Assembly: GCA_009885695.1 (NCBI GenBank)
Contig: VFKE01000053.1
Span: 1-39,457 of the forward strand
Reading direction: 5' to 3'
Length of the DNA: 39,457 nt
DNA from: Verrucomicrobiota bacterium
Lineage (GTDB): Bacteria; Verrucomicrobiota; Verrucomicrobiia; Verrucomicrobiales; Verrucomicrobiaceae
The notes below the pieces were generated by a model. The model was not told the DNA's origin. It did no database searches and saw only the letters and a list, made by a program, of their open reading frames with translations. The translations under genes were made by a program, and so were the position numbers. This document shows, one piece after another, positions 7,537 through 16,954 of the stretch. The first letter of the stretch is position 1. Every line of letters begins with the position of its first letter.

Positions 7537-9045
7537 ATGATCTTCATCATGAAAACCACGCTCTCCTTTCTCCTGCTTCAGGCCTCACTCGCCTTCGCAC
7601 AGCCAGTGACATCACCCTCAGAAGCATCGCCCGCAACTCCGACGGCACCCGATGCTCCGGCAATTTTAACCAAGCCCTTAAAAAATCTTCCGCCTTCAAA
7701 GCAGGGCGATTTTACCAATAAAGTTGTCGTCATCCCGGTGGGCCAGGAAGATCTCATCAATCCGGCGCGGTTCGAATTCATGTCCCGCACCCTGAAGCGC
7801 GCCACCGATGAAGGCGCGGAGGCGGTGGTGTTCGACATCGACACACCGGGCGGCCTGGCCTGGGACACGATCACGCTGATGATGCAGGATTTGCAAAAGC
7901 TCGCCTGCCGCAGTGTGGCCTTCGTGAATCCGCGCGCGATCTCCGCCGGCGCGCTCATCGCTGTGGCGACCGATGCGATTTACATGAGCCCGGTCAGCAG
8001 CATCGGCGCGGCCACGCCGGTGAACTCGGACATGAAAGATATGGGCAAGGACGAACGGGCTAAAAACAACTCCGCCTTCATGGGTATGGCGCGCAGCGTG
8101 GCCAGCGCCAAGGGCCACAACTCCGCCGTGGTGGAGGCGATGATCGACAAGGACGTGGGCCTGAAGATTGGCAGCGAGGTCATCTGCAAGAAAGGCAGCA
8201 TCCTCACGCTCGACCAGAAGCAGGCCACGAAGGAATATGATGGCAAACCGCTGCTGGCCAAGGGCATTGTGAAAGACCTCGCGGAACTGCGGCAGCGGGA
8301 GGGATTCAAAGGCGAGGTCATCACTGCGGAGCCGCGCGGGTTTGAAAAGATCGCCCTGCTCATCGCGCAATACGCCTCCATTCTCATCCTCATCGGACTG
8401 GCCGCCGGCTATATTGAGCTGCAACACCCGGGCCTGATGATTCCGGGCATCATCGCCGCCGTCGCGTTCAGCCTGTTTTTCTTTGGCCACTTCGTGGCGG
8501 GCAGCCTGGCGGGCTACGAAACCATCGTGATCTTTGTCATCGGCCTGCTGCTTTTGATCGTGGAGTTTTTCATTTTCCCCGGGCATATCATACCGGGACT
8601 GGTGGGGTTGGTCATGGTTCTGGGATCGCTGCTCTACACGATGGCCGGCTGGGACACGACCGTGCCTGCGGGAGGAACGTTCCCGGCAGACTTTGCTGAC
8701 TATTCTGCGCCCGTGCGGAACATCGGCATCGCCTTCATCGGCGCCATCGCGATCGTGATCATGGCCATGCGCTTCCTGCCCAACGTGGGACCGTTCAATC
8801 TGCTGGTGCTGCACACCCGCGTTGGCGGCGCACAAGCTTCGATCGAAGGCGAAGCCCAGTCGCTCGCGGCCAAGATCAAAGCCGGCGACACCGGCAACAC
8901 CATCAGCGCCCTGCGGCCCTATGGAAACGTGAACTTCAGCGGCCTGCACATGGAAGCCATGGTTGAAGGCGACTACCTCCCGCCGCAGACGTCCGTGCGC
9001 GTCGTGTCCATCAGCGGCGGCAAGGTGGTGGTGGAACGGGCTTAA
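7537..9045 (+). CDS. NfeD-family membrane-bound ClpP-class serine protease
   Basis: This 502-residue long-form NfeD protein (NfeD1b type) is a membrane protease thought to act with stomatin/SPFH partners in membrane quality control. It starts with a signal peptide (MKTTLSFLLLQASLAFAQ from the second ATG at 7549). A ClpP/crotonase-like domain follows, with DIDTPGGLAWDT and the nucleophile region PRAISAGALIA. Next is a block of about five hydrophobic helices (roughly residues 270-440). A C-terminal OB-fold domain contains the LRPYGNVNFSG signature. AAGGAG at 7515-7520 is a Shine-Dalgarno match, somewhat far (16 bp) from 7537. No stomatin gene is adjacent. Confidence 0.9.
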   Translation: MIFIMKTTLSFLLLQASLAFAQPVTSPSEASPATPTAPDAPAILTKPLKNLPPSKQGDFTNKVVVIPVGQEDLINPARFEFMSRTLKRATDEGAEAVVFDIDTPGGLAWDTITLMMQDLQKLACRSVAFVNPRAISAGALIAVATDAIYMSPVSSIGAATPVNSDMKDMGKDERAKNNSAFMGMARSVASAKGHNSAVVEAMIDKDVGLKIGSEVICKKGSILTLDQKQATKEYDGKPLLAKGIVKDLAELRQREGFKGEVITAEPRGFEKIALLIAQYASILILIGLAAGYIELQHPGLMIPGIIAAVAFSLFFFGHFVAGSLAGYETIVIFVIGLLLLIVEFFIFPGHIIPGLVGLVMVLGSLLYTMAGWDTTVPAGGTFPADFADYSAPVRNIGIAFIGAIAIVIMAMRFLPNVGPFNLLVLHTRVGGAQASIEGEAQSLAAKIKAGDTGNTISALRPYGNVNFSGLHMEAMVEGDYLPPQTSVRVVSISGGKVVVERA

Positions 9046-9259
9046 GACGCTGATTGCAACCACCGGAGTTTGTGACACTGACACCCACCAGCCTGAAGCC
9101 CGTGTTACCCACTAAATTGCACCCGCAAGAACAGCCCTGAACATCCTTGCGAAAAACAGCAGATGAGCAACGTTAGCCTCTTGGACCACCGCTCCTAGTC
9201 AGTTGCCAATAACCCACCCGGAATCATTGTGCCGACAGCTCCATCGCGCACTTGGGAAA

Positions 9260-12200
9260 ATGACCCCTCGTTACGCCCTCAACTTTTCATCCATCATCGT
9301 TCCCGCCGCGTTCGCGCTGGCGGCCTTGTTCGTTCCGGCCACGGCGCGCGCCATTGAAGACCATGCTGCTGCGTTAAAGTTTTTTGAAACCAATATCCGC
9401 CCTCTGCTGGCTGACCAATGCTTCAAGTGTCACGGCGAGAAAAAGCAGAAGGCCTCACTCCGGCTCGACAACCTGCACTACATTCTGGAAGGCGGCGACA
9501 GCGGCCCGACCGTCGTTCCCAACGATGCCGGGCAATCCTTGCTCATGAAAGCGGTCAACTACGAGGACGCCGACCTCCAGATGCCGCCCGACAACAAGCT
9601 GGAGCCGCAACAAATCGCCGATCTGAAAAAATGGATTGAACTCGGTGCGCCCTGGCCGGAAAAAGAGGTGACGCAGGCCGCCAACCGCAAGCCCGGAGAG
9701 TTCAGCGAGGCCGACCGCGCGTGGTGGGCTTTTCAGCCGGTGCATGTCGTCGCACTCCCGGTGGTGGACAGCCCGGCTTACAAGATCGTCAATCCCATCG
9801 ACCGCTTTGTCTCCGTGAAGCTGCAGCAGGAGAGACTGCCGCAGTCGCCTGAAGCCACGCAGCACGAACTGGCCCGGCGCATTTACTTCAACCTCCACGG
9901 ACTGCCGCCGACGCCGGAAGAACTCCAGACTTTCATCCAGGACAAGGCGCCTGATGCCGTCGAGCGCCTGATCAACAAACTTCTGGATAACCCGCGTTAT
10001 GGCGAACGCTGGGCGCAGCACTGGCTCGACCTCGCGCGCTATGGCGAATCCGACGGCTACCGCGAAGATGCGTATCGCCCCGACGCCTGGCGCTATCGTG
10101 AATATGTCGTCCGTTCGCTCAACGATGACAAGCCCTACGATCGTTTCGTGCGCGAACAGTTGGCTGGCGATGAAATCGACCGCGACAATCCGGACGCGCT
10201 CATCGCCACGGCACTGCTGCGCCACACGGCATACGAATACAACCAGCGGGACGCCGAGGGCCAACGCATCACGATCCTCAACGAACTCACCGATACCGTC
10301 GGTGAACTTTTTCTCGGCCTGAGCTTCGCCTGCGCGCGCTGCCACGACCACAAGTTCGATCCCATCCTGCAGAAGGACTACTACCGCCTTCAGGCCTTCT
10401 TCTCACCGCTGATCTGGCGCGACGATCTACTCCTGGCCACTGCGGAGGAAAAATGTGTGCATGAAGAAAAACTGCTGGCCTGGGAAACTGCTGCCGCCGA
10501 GCCGAGAAAACGTCTGGCCGAAGCACTCCGGCCCAGGCTCGAGAAGCTGATGCAGGACGCGGTGAAAAAATTCCCCGAGGAAATCCAGGCCATGGTCAAC
10601 AAACCGGATGAAGGAAAATCCGCCTACGAAAAACAAATCACCTACTACGTCCGCCGGCAGGGCCTCGAAGATCAAGCCATGCTCACCGTCTCCAAATTAA
10701 AGGGCGCAGACCGTGCAGCGGGAGAACTGGCCCGTTCACAGTTGAAGCCATACGATTCACTCAAACCCAAGCCCCTGCCGCTGGCATTCGCGGTAACCGA
10801 CGTCGGCCGCGACTCGCCGCCCACGAAGATGAAAACACGCAAGAACGGCGAGCAGACCGTCGAGCCCGGATTCATTTCGATCCTGGATGCCGCCGATGCA
10901 GCAATCACTCCACCGGAGAATCTGGAGAGCACCGGCCGCCGCACCGCGCTGGCGAATTGGATCACAAAGACCGATAATCCGCTCGCCGCACGCGTCATCG
11001 TGAACAGGGTGTGGCAGCATCATTGCGGCCGCGGATTGGTGGCGACCGGCAGCGACTTCGGCCAGTTGGGGGAAAAGCCAAGCCATCCGGAACTGCTGGA
11101 CTGGCTCGCGCATGAATTCGTCAACAAGGGCTGGAGCCTGAAGTGGCTCCACCGAACCATCATGAATTCGGCCACGTATCTTCAGTCCACCCGTCCGCCG
11201 CACTCCGAAATGGCTTTGAAAATTGATCCCGACAACCGCTGGCTCTGGCGCATGAGTCCGCGCCGGCTCGACGCCGAACAGGCGCGCGACGCGCTGCTGG
11301 CGATCAGCGGCGAACTCACCCCCACCTCCAACTCCCCGGGCGTGGAATCGCACCAACCGGTGCGCGCGCTCCACACCCGCAAAATCCGCAATTCACAGGA
11401 TGAATTTCTCCGCATGTTCGACGCGCCCAACGGTTTTCAAAGCACCGCGAAGCGCGATGCCACGAACACCGCGCTGCAAAGCCTGCTCATGATCGGCGGT
11501 GACTGGCCACTCCAGCGCGCACGCGCCATGGCCGCGCGACTCCTGCAAGATGCCGGCCCCATGCCGGAACAACTGGTGCCTCTTGCATTCGAACTCGCGT
11601 ATTCCCGTGCGCCGCAGAAGCACGAAGTCGATACGGCCGCCGCCTTCCTCCGCGCCCAACTCGGGACCATGGACAGCAATCAGAAATCCGCCAAACCCGT
11701 TCCGTTCACCATGGATCCGCTGGTGGATGCCATGCCGTTCTTTGGCAAACATCCGCTCAGCGGATTGAAAGCGGTGGCCTTCCGGCCCGGCGGCACTTTT
11801 GAAAAACTCCGCGTGCAGACCGGGGACATGGAAGGCGAGAGCTTCACCGTCGAGGCTGTCATCTATCTGGACTCGATCTATCCCGACTCATCAGTGCGCA
11901 CCATCGCCTCGCGCTGGAACAACGCGAAAGCAAGCAAGGGATGGGCCTTCGGCGTGACCAGCGCGACATCCAAATTCCAGCCGAACAATCTCATCATGCA
12001 GCTCATTGGCGATGATGCCCAGGCTGACAACACCTACGAGGTCGTGGCCTCCAACATCCGCATCCCGCTCAAGACCCCCTGCTATGTCGCCGCTGTCGTA
12101 TCCAACCAACCCGCGGGCGACCGCGACTCCGGCGGCACCGTCACGTTCTATTTTAAGAATCTCGCCGAACCGCAAGCCGCTCTCGACACGGCCGTCATCC

Positions 12201-12535
12201 CCCATCCTGTGGCCAGCGGTCATGTGAACCGCGAGCACCAGCTTTACATCGGCGGCTGCGACCGTGATCCGCGCAGTTTGTGGGACGGTGTCGTCAGCCG
12301 GGTGACGGTCACCCGCGGCACGCTATCGGAGGACGACCTGCTCGTGACCAAACCGCAGGGCGGCGGGGATTGCCTCTTCGATGCCCAGGCAGAATCCATC
12401 AAGAGCACCCGTGAACCCCTCTTCATCTGGGAAAAATCCGCCACAAAATCCGTCACCCCCTCGGCCCAGCTCGATGCCGTCACCGACTTCTGTCATGCGC
12501 TCATAAACTCCAATGAATTTCTCTATCTGCATTGA
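9260..12535 (+). CDS. secreted PSCyt1/DUF1549/DUF1553 protein with C-terminal LamG-like domain (copy 1)
   Basis: This large exported protein (1091 residues) is of a type abundant in Planctomycetota and Verrucomicrobiota. The ATG at 9260 starts a clear signal peptide (hydrophobic SSIIVPAAFALAALFVPA then ARA). The PSCyt1 domain has a c-type haem site Cys54-x-x-Cys57-His58. DUF1549 begins at NPIDRFVSVKL and holds a second CxxCH-like site at Cys358-Cys361-His362 (CARCHDHKFDP). DUF1553 follows, with LANWITKTDNPLAARVIVNRVWQH. A LamG/concanavalin-like module lies near residues 830-1040, inserted before the C-terminal end. No biochemical function is established for the family; a redox or polysaccharide-degradation role is inferred. 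An upstream TTG at 9203 is in frame but gives no signal peptide. The DUF1501 partner follows after 95 bp. Confidence 0.9.
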   Translation: MTPRYALNFSSIIVPAAFALAALFVPATARAIEDHAAALKFFETNIRPLLADQCFKCHGEKKQKASLRLDNLHYILEGGDSGPTVVPNDAGQSLLMKAVNYEDADLQMPPDNKLEPQQIADLKKWIELGAPWPEKEVTQAANRKPGEFSEADRAWWAFQPVHVVALPVVDSPAYKIVNPIDRFVSVKLQQERLPQSPEATQHELARRIYFNLHGLPPTPEELQTFIQDKAPDAVERLINKLLDNPRYGERWAQHWLDLARYGESDGYREDAYRPDAWRYREYVVRSLNDDKPYDRFVREQLAGDEIDRDNPDALIATALLRHTAYEYNQRDAEGQRITILNELTDTVGELFLGLSFACARCHDHKFDPILQKDYYRLQAFFSPLIWRDDLLLATAEEKCVHEEKLLAWETAAAEPRKRLAEALRPRLEKLMQDAVKKFPEEIQAMVNKPDEGKSAYEKQITYYVRRQGLEDQAMLTVSKLKGADRAAGELARSQLKPYDSLKPKPLPLAFAVTDVGRDSPPTKMKTRKNGEQTVEPGFISILDAADAAITPPENLESTGRRTALANWITKTDNPLAARVIVNRVWQHHCGRGLVATGSDFGQLGEKPSHPELLDWLAHEFVNKGWSLKWLHRTIMNSATYLQSTRPPHSEMALKIDPDNRWLWRMSPRRLDAEQARDALLAISGELTPTSNSPGVESHQPVRALHTRKIRNSQDEFLRMFDAPNGFQSTAKRDATNTALQSLLMIGGDWPLQRARAMAARLLQDAGPMPEQLVPLAFELAYSRAPQKHEVDTAAAFLRAQLGTMDSNQKSAKPVPFTMDPLVDAMPFFGKHPLSGLKAVAFRPGGTFEKLRVQTGDMEGESFTVEAVIYLDSIYPDSSVRTIASRWNNAKASKGWAFGVTSATSKFQPNNLIMQLIGDDAQADNTYEVVASNIRIPLKTPCYVAAVVSNQPAGDRDSGGTVTFYFKNLAEPQAALDTAVIPHPVASGHVNREHQLYIGGCDRDPRSLWDGVVSRVTVTRGTLSEDDLLVTKPQGGGDCLFDAQAESIKSTREPLFIWEKSATKSVTPSAQLDAVTDFCHALINSNEFLYLH

Positions 12536-12573
12536 AGACAAGGTTACGAGTTATGGGTTATTCGATATTTTAT

Positions 12574-12615
12574 CCTAACTCCTAACTCCTAACTCCTAAC
12601 TCCTAACCTTTAACT
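12574..12615. repeat. heptanucleotide tandem repeat CCTAACT
   Basis: Four perfect CCTAACT units are followed by CCTAACC and TTTAACT, six in phase. They lie between the PSCyt1/DUF1549 gene and its DUF1501 partner, 15 bp upstream of the DUF1501 ATG. A change in copy number would alter the leader length of that gene if it has its own promoter there. Confidence 0.85.
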
Positions 12616-12630
12616 TTTTTCTTCAGCACC

Positions 12631-14070
12631 ATGCCCCCCCACCACGAACTCCTCACTGACCGCCGCGACTTTCTCCGCCGCGGCGGCGCTGGATTCGGCG
12701 CGCTGGCACTGGCCTCGCTGCTGGGTGATTCGAAATTGCTTGCGGCACTCGGCGATCCCCAAGGCCGGCCCGGCACACCCGTGCCCGGCAAACTGACCCA
12801 CACGGCCGGACAGGCAAAGAGCGTCATCTTCCTTTTCATGGAGGGCGGCCCCAGCCATCTCGATATCTGCGATCGCAAACCGCTGCTCAACAAGTTGGCC
12901 GGCCAGAAGCTGCCCGACAGCTTTGGCTCCGTCATCACGGCGATGGGCGAATCTCGCGCGCCGCTCATGGCCTCCAAACGCACCTGGCGGCAATACGGCA
13001 ACAGCGGGCTGGAGTTTTCCAACTGGATGCCGCACACCGCAGAGCACGCGGATGATCTCTGCGTGATCCGCTCCTGCGTCTCCGACGGCATCAACCACGC
13101 CGGCGGCGTCTGCATGATGAACACCGGCTCCATCTTCGGTGGTCGCCCCTCGCTCGGAAGCTGGGTCACCTACGGCCTGGGCACGGACAATCAAAATCTC
13201 CCCGCCTTCGTCGTCATGAAGGACAACGACTCCGACGTCGTCAATGGCGTGCGTAACTGGGGCGGCGGATTCATGCCCGCCACCTACCAGGGCGTCATGT
13301 TTGACGAAGGCCCATCTCCCATCGCCAACTTGCAAACACCCCGCAATATTTCCAGCGCGCGGCAGAGCGGCAAGTTGGCCTTTCTCAACCAGCTCAATCA
13401 AGCCCATTACAAAGGCCGCGAAGACAACAGCGAACTCGACGCTCGCATCAAAAGTTACGAACTCGCCTTCCGCATGCAGGCGGAGGCACCCGGCGCGGTC
13501 GATCTCGCGCGCGAAACGGAGGCCACACGCAAACTTTACGGCATGGATAGCAAGCGCACAGAGACCTTCGGCCGCATGTGCCTCATGTCCCGCCGACTCG
13601 TGGAGCGCGGCGTGCGCTTCATCCAACTCTATCATGGCTCCGGCAGCAAGTGGGATGCACATCAGAACATCGAGGACAACCATGGCCGGAACTGCGGCGC
13701 CACCGACAAGCCCATCGCGGGCCTGCTACAAGATCTCAAACAGCGCGGCTTGCTCGACAGCACACTCGTCATCTGGGGCGGTGAATTCGGCCGCACCCCG
13801 ATGTCTGAAAAAGGCGATGGCCGCGACCACAATCCCACCGGCTTCAGCATGATGATGGCCGGCGGCGGTGTAAAGGGGGGAACTGTCATCGGCGAGACCG
13901 ATGAGCTAGGTCTCCGGGCGGTTAAAGACAAACTTCACGTCCATGACCTGCACGCCACCATCCTCCATCTGCTGGGAGTGGACCACACCCAGCTCACCTT
14001 CAATCACCACGGCCGCCCCGAGCGCATCGACATGAACGAAGGGCATGCGTTCAAAGCCATCGCCGGATAA
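12631..14070 (+). CDS. Tat-exported DUF1501 protein (copy 1)
   Basis: This 479-residue DUF1501 protein has a fold related to alkaline phosphatase/sulfatase. It begins with a twin-arginine signal (RRDFLRRGGAGFGALALASLL, arginines 11-12), so export in folded form is expected. Family motifs seen are FLFMEGGPSHLD near the start of the mature part, GRPSLGSWVTYGLGT, VIWGGEFGRTP, and RDHNPTGFSMMMAGGG. The gene follows the PSCyt1/DUF1549/DUF1553 gene, the usual arrangement in this phylum. The two products are presumed to work together outside the cytoplasm, but no reaction is established. The second pair in this window (DUF1501 at 26050) is a diverged paralogue. Confidence 0.9.
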   Translation: MPPHHELLTDRRDFLRRGGAGFGALALASLLGDSKLLAALGDPQGRPGTPVPGKLTHTAGQAKSVIFLFMEGGPSHLDICDRKPLLNKLAGQKLPDSFGSVITAMGESRAPLMASKRTWRQYGNSGLEFSNWMPHTAEHADDLCVIRSCVSDGINHAGGVCMMNTGSIFGGRPSLGSWVTYGLGTDNQNLPAFVVMKDNDSDVVNGVRNWGGGFMPATYQGVMFDEGPSPIANLQTPRNISSARQSGKLAFLNQLNQAHYKGREDNSELDARIKSYELAFRMQAEAPGAVDLARETEATRKLYGMDSKRTETFGRMCLMSRRLVERGVRFIQLYHGSGSKWDAHQNIEDNHGRNCGATDKPIAGLLQDLKQRGLLDSTLVIWGGEFGRTPMSEKGDGRDHNPTGFSMMMAGGGVKGGTVIGETDELGLRAVKDKLHVHDLHATILHLLGVDHTQLTFNHHGRPERIDMNEGHAFKAIAG

Positions 14071-14089
14071 GCGTGTCAGAAATATCACT

Positions 14090-14138
14090 CTGACTTCCGA
14101 CCTCCGACTTCCGACTTCCGACTTCCGACCTCCGAAAA
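14090..14138. repeat. heptanucleotide tandem repeat CCGACTT/CCGACCT
   Basis: Units in phase are CTGACTT, CCGACCT, CCGACTT three times, CCGACCT, and a degenerate CCGAAAA. It is the same repeat type (in opposite sense) as the one inside the coding sequence at 23272. It lies directly upstream of the rpmB promoter. Confidence 0.85.
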
Positions 14139-14151
14139 ATCCCCGTCGGAC

Positions 14152-14179
14152 TTGACACCCCCTCCCTCTCCGCTACTCT
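14152..14179 (+). promoter_or_regulatory. sigma-70-type promoter for rpmB
   Basis: TTGACA at 14152-14157 and TACTCT at 14174-14179 are separated by 16 bp. Transcription would start near 14186 and give a leader of about 25 bases before the rpmB ATG. The -35 box is perfect and the -10 box moderate. This is the clearest promoter seen in the window and sits in front of a highly expressed gene. Confidence 0.6.
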
Positions 14180-14210
14180 TTCCGCCCCGCAAACCACCCC
14201 CTTCCCCGTC

Positions 14211-14519
14211 ATGTCCAGAATTTGTCAGATCACCGGCGCAAAAGTCACCTTCGGTTCCCGCAATCACCGCAGCGGTAAAGCCAAGAAAGAAGGCGGCATC
14301 GGCCGACACCTTACCAAGCGCGTCAAGCGCCGGTTCTATCCGAACATCCTCGACAAAAATGTCTGGGTTCCTGAGCTGAACAAATTCGTCAAAGTCCGCA
14401 TCTCTGCCCGCGCGCTCAAGACCATCAACAAGAACGGTGCCTTCCGCACGCTCGTGAAGGCCGGCGTGATCAATGCGCCGCGCTGCAAAAGAAAAACTCC
14501 GGCAGCAGCCGCAGCCTGA
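14211..14519 (+). CDS. rpmB: 50S ribosomal protein bL28
   Basis: This is a large-subunit ribosomal protein of 102 residues, slightly longer than the usual 75-80 because of the C-terminal extension PRCKRKTPAAAAA. The N-terminus ICQITGAKVTFGSRNHRSG (the family's C-x-x-T-G-K/A pattern) and the basic RRFYPNILDKNVW region are diagnostic. It is a single-gene unit with its own promoter upstream and a hairpin terminator downstream. rpmG is not adjacent, unlike in many bacteria. Confidence 0.96.
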   Translation: MSRICQITGAKVTFGSRNHRSGKAKKEGGIGRHLTKRVKRRFYPNILDKNVWVPELNKFVKVRISARALKTINKNGAFRTLVKAGVINAPRCKRKTPAAAAA

Positions 14520-14551
14520 GCACCCGGCAACGACTACGCCTCCCCTTTCTG

Positions 14552-14589
14552 AAAGCCGCGCCCGGGTCTGTCCCTTGCGCGGCTTTTTG
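14552..14589 (+). terminator. intrinsic terminator after rpmB
   Basis: AAAGCCGCGC at 14552-14561 pairs with GCGCGGCTTT at 14577-14586 around a 15-base loop, and the 3' arm runs into a T-rich tract. It lies 33 bp after the rpmB stop codon and separates it from lysA. Confidence 0.85.
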
Positions 14590-14633
14590 TTAATCCCGAC
14601 TTGATCGGCCATCCCATTTCATCTCCCCTAACC

Positions 14634-15935
14634 ATGCACAGCTTCCGCTACATCCAAAACCGCCTCCATTGTGAAAGCACCGATCTCGAATCACTGGCGC
14701 AAAAACACGGCACTCCTCTCTACGTTTACTCGAAGGAGACCATCACCAGCCACTTCACCAGACTCGATGGCGCACTGAACGAAGTCGATCACCTCATCTG
14801 CTACGCCGTCAAGGCCAACTCCAACCTCGCTGTGCTCCACACTATCGCGAAGCTCGGCGGCGGATTCGACATCGTCAGCGGCGGCGAACTCTTCCGCGTT
14901 CTCAAAGCTGGCGGCAGTGCCTCCAAGTGCACCTTTGCCGGCGTGGGCAAGACACGAGGCGAAATCGAATTCGCCCTGCACGAAGGCATCTACTCGTTCA
15001 ATGCCGAGTCCGAATCCGAACTGCGCCACCTCAATCAAATCGCGGGTGATCTCGGCAAGAAAGCGCCCGTCGCCCTGCGGGTGAATCCGAATGTCGATGC
15101 CGGCACCCATGCAAAAATCACCACTGGAAAAAAAGAAAACAAATTCGGCGTGGAGTTCGAGCGCGTCATCGACGCCTACGCTGCCGTGGCCCAGGATTGT
15201 CCGCATCTGGAAATCCGCGGTGTGCAGATGCACATCGGCTCCCAGCTCACCAGCATTGATCCCTTCGTGCAGGCCGTGCAAAAAGTCGCGCCCCTGGTCG
15301 AGCAACTTAAAGAAAAACATCAGCTGCAATTTTTCAGCATCGGCGGCGGCATCGGCATCGTCTATCGAGAGAGCCTCGACAGCGGCGACCCGTCCTGGTG
15401 GGGTGACAAACCCGAGTCTGACCGTCCGCTCACCATCGGAGCCTATGCCAGCGCCTTGGTGCCGCTCCTGGCTCCGCTCAAGCTGCGCATCCTTCTGGAG
15501 CCCGGCCGTTTCATGGTCGGCAATGCCGGCGCGTTGCTCACCAAAGTTCTCCATCTCAAACAAGGCGGCGCAAAAAAATTCGTCATCGTGGATGCCGGCA
15601 TGAACGACCTCATCCGCCCCACGCTCTACGAAGGCTGGCACCAAATCGCGCCCTTGAACAAGCCCGCGACCAACACACTGGAAAAAGTGGATGTCGTCGG
15701 CCCCATCTGTGAAACCGGCGACTTCCTCGCGCAGGATCGCGAACTTCCACCCGTTCACGAAGGCGACACTTTGGCAGTGCTCAGCGCCGGAGCCTATGGT
15801 TTCACCATGGCCTCCAACTACAACACGCGGCCCATGCCTGCTGAAATCCTCGTGGACGGAACGAAAGCCCATGTCGTGCGCGAACGGCAGACACTCGATG
15901 ATTTAATCCGGGGCGAGCACATCCCGAGCGATTAA
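14634..15935 (+). CDS. lysA: diaminopimelate decarboxylase
   Basis: This PLP enzyme decarboxylates meso-diaminopimelate to L-lysine, the last step of lysine synthesis (433 residues, fold type III). The PLP lysine is Lys60 in CYAVKANSN. HIGSQ, the glycine-rich SIGGGIGI phosphate-binding loop, EPGRFMVGNAG and the active-site Cys359 in GPICETGDF all follow in order. YGFTMASNYN near the C-terminus is also typical. The ATG at 14634 is preferred because it begins the family-like HSFRYIQNRL. The upstream TTG at 14601 lies in the rpmB terminator tail. A paired-hairpin element starts 12 bp after its stop and may end its transcript. Confidence 0.95.
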   Translation: MHSFRYIQNRLHCESTDLESLAQKHGTPLYVYSKETITSHFTRLDGALNEVDHLICYAVKANSNLAVLHTIAKLGGGFDIVSGGELFRVLKAGGSASKCTFAGVGKTRGEIEFALHEGIYSFNAESESELRHLNQIAGDLGKKAPVALRVNPNVDAGTHAKITTGKKENKFGVEFERVIDAYAAVAQDCPHLEIRGVQMHIGSQLTSIDPFVQAVQKVAPLVEQLKEKHQLQFFSIGGGIGIVYRESLDSGDPSWWGDKPESDRPLTIGAYASALVPLLAPLKLRILLEPGRFMVGNAGALLTKVLHLKQGGAKKFVIVDAGMNDLIRPTLYEGWHQIAPLNKPATNTLEKVDVVGPICETGDFLAQDRELPPVHEGDTLAVLSAGAYGFTMASNYNTRPMPAEILVDGTKAHVVRERQTLDDLIRGEHIPSD

Positions 15936-15946
15936 GGCAAAATATC

Positions 15947-16029
15947 GTAGCCGCGTTTGTAAGAACGCGGGGAATTCGATGCCTGCTCGCCCAACGCAAT
16001 TCTTCCCGCACCCTCACGGGTGCGGCTAC
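15947..16029. repeat. GTAGCCGC paired-hairpin (REP/BIME) element, copy 3
   Basis: The left hairpin at 15947-15971 starts GTAGCCGCGTT and closes AACGCGG. The inverted right hairpin at 16005-16029 is CCGCACCC/GGGTGCGG followed by CTAC. The spacer of 33 bp differs from the other copies. It lies between the convergent lysA and membrane-protein genes, a typical REP location. Confidence 0.85.
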
Positions 16030-16060
16030 GCGACACGAGCGCAAACAGCAGAGCGCTGCT

Positions 16061-16597
16061 TCAAGCATGGGGCCCCTGCGGATCTTGTTCGCCCGACGCA
16101 GTCTCATCGGCGGAACGCTTGGGGAAAATCGCGCGCGCTTCCCTGACAAACAACGCATGCAACTTGTCCCAAAAGTCGCCGCCCAGAACGAAGAGACTGG
16201 CAATGAAAATCACATCCGCGATGATCTTCACGATCCAGCGCCATGCAGAACTGTCGGGCAGCCATGATGGTTGATAAGCCTGGATGTAAGCAGGGATCAA
16301 GGGAATCAGGAACATCACCAGGCCAATTCGATGCCGCCAGACTCCGATCCCGCCCGCCGGCTTGATGCGGCCAAGACATCTGGATACAGCATTCTTGAAT
16401 CGTTCGTAGTTTTCCTTCCCCATGATCGCCGCGCCAAGCAGCGTTCCGGCTTCGGGAGCAAAAAACAAAACGCCCCAGAGCAGCGCCTTGGTCCCCGCCG
16501 ACCACGGCATCCAGGCAATCCATGCGCTGGTGAAAAACAAGACGTTCCCACCCACCGCCAGCGCGATGCCTACCTTCAGTCGGGTATTGGCGGTCAT
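16061..16597 (-). CDS. small membrane protein of the 'transporter suffix domain' type
   Basis: This 178-residue protein has four probable membrane helices: two near residues 8-50 (LKVGIALAVGGNVLFFTSAWI and the LLWGVLFFAPEAGTLLGAAI region), and two in the second half (IGLVMFLIPLIPAYI and WIVKIIADVIFIASLFVL). The C-terminal signature LFVLGGDFWDKLHALFVREAR recalls bacterial proteins annotated as transporter suffix domain-containing. That name is descriptive; no transport activity is established. The ATG at 16597 is preferred to one 28 codons upstream, because the hydrophobic region then starts near the N-terminus. It is a single gene with no operon partner. Confidence 0.7.
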   Translation of the reverse strand: MTANTRLKVGIALAVGGNVLFFTSAWIAWMPWSAGTKALLWGVLFFAPEAGTLLGAAIMGKENYERFKNAVSRCLGRIKPAGGIGVWRHRIGLVMFLIPLIPAYIQAYQPSWLPDSSAWRWIVKIIADVIFIASLFVLGGDFWDKLHALFVREARAIFPKRSADETASGEQDPQGPHA

Positions 16598-16652
16598 TCC
16601 GGTATGGTAGCAGCCGACGTGAAGAGGCTCAATTATTTTGCCGAGAAATGAA

Positions 16653-16738
16653 GGGTGCGCGGACACTCTTGTCCGCTTCATTCATCTACGCGGCTCGCCG
16701 CCATTTCAGAAAATGCAGGCAAGAGTGCCCGCGCTCCC
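16653..16738. repeat. GGGAGCGC-type paired-hairpin element, copy 1
   Basis: The arm at 16653-16676 (GGGTGCGCGGACACTC then TTGTCCGC) is inverted and repeated at 16715-16738. The minus-strand reading of the second arm, GGGAGCGCGGGCACTC then TTGCCTGC, differs at only four positions. A second, shorter member of the family lies at 20723-20782. This pair and the attC-like site below are all that the 16598-16954 gap holds. Confidence 0.7.
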
Positions 16739-16891
16739 TTTTAATTCCGCATCCCGACGTTCTGCAAAAACACTTACTTCTTTTTCGCATATACCGCTTA
16801 TTTTACCTGTCCCTATGCATTGACCAGCAAACGTCGAGACCGAAGCGGGGAAAAGCTTTCCCCAAGGAGTAAGTTTTAAGGCCGCTCGACC

Positions 16892-16953
16892 GCGAATCGT
16901 TCAACAACCGTTATCATTGCGGCTTCGCGCAATGATAACCATGTTTGTTCGCC
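16892..16953 (-). other. attC-like recombination site after the distal cassette remnant
   Basis: Read on the minus strand, GGCGAAC begins just after the TGA stop of the cassette-remnant gene. A strong imperfect hairpin follows (GGTTATCATTGC against GCAATGATAACG), and the site closes with GATTCGC in place of the expected GTTCGC. The arm sequence and its position directly after the stop codon match the better site at 18687-18815. The 3' core is imperfect, so this may be a decayed or terminal attC. Confidence 0.5.
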
Positions 16954-16954
16954 C

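Noticed and set aside
16892-16953. Reading the hairpin after the cassette remnant as a plain transcription terminator
   Set aside because: It has no T-run on either strand, and the GGCGAAC arm right after the stop codon matches the attC site between cassettes A and B.
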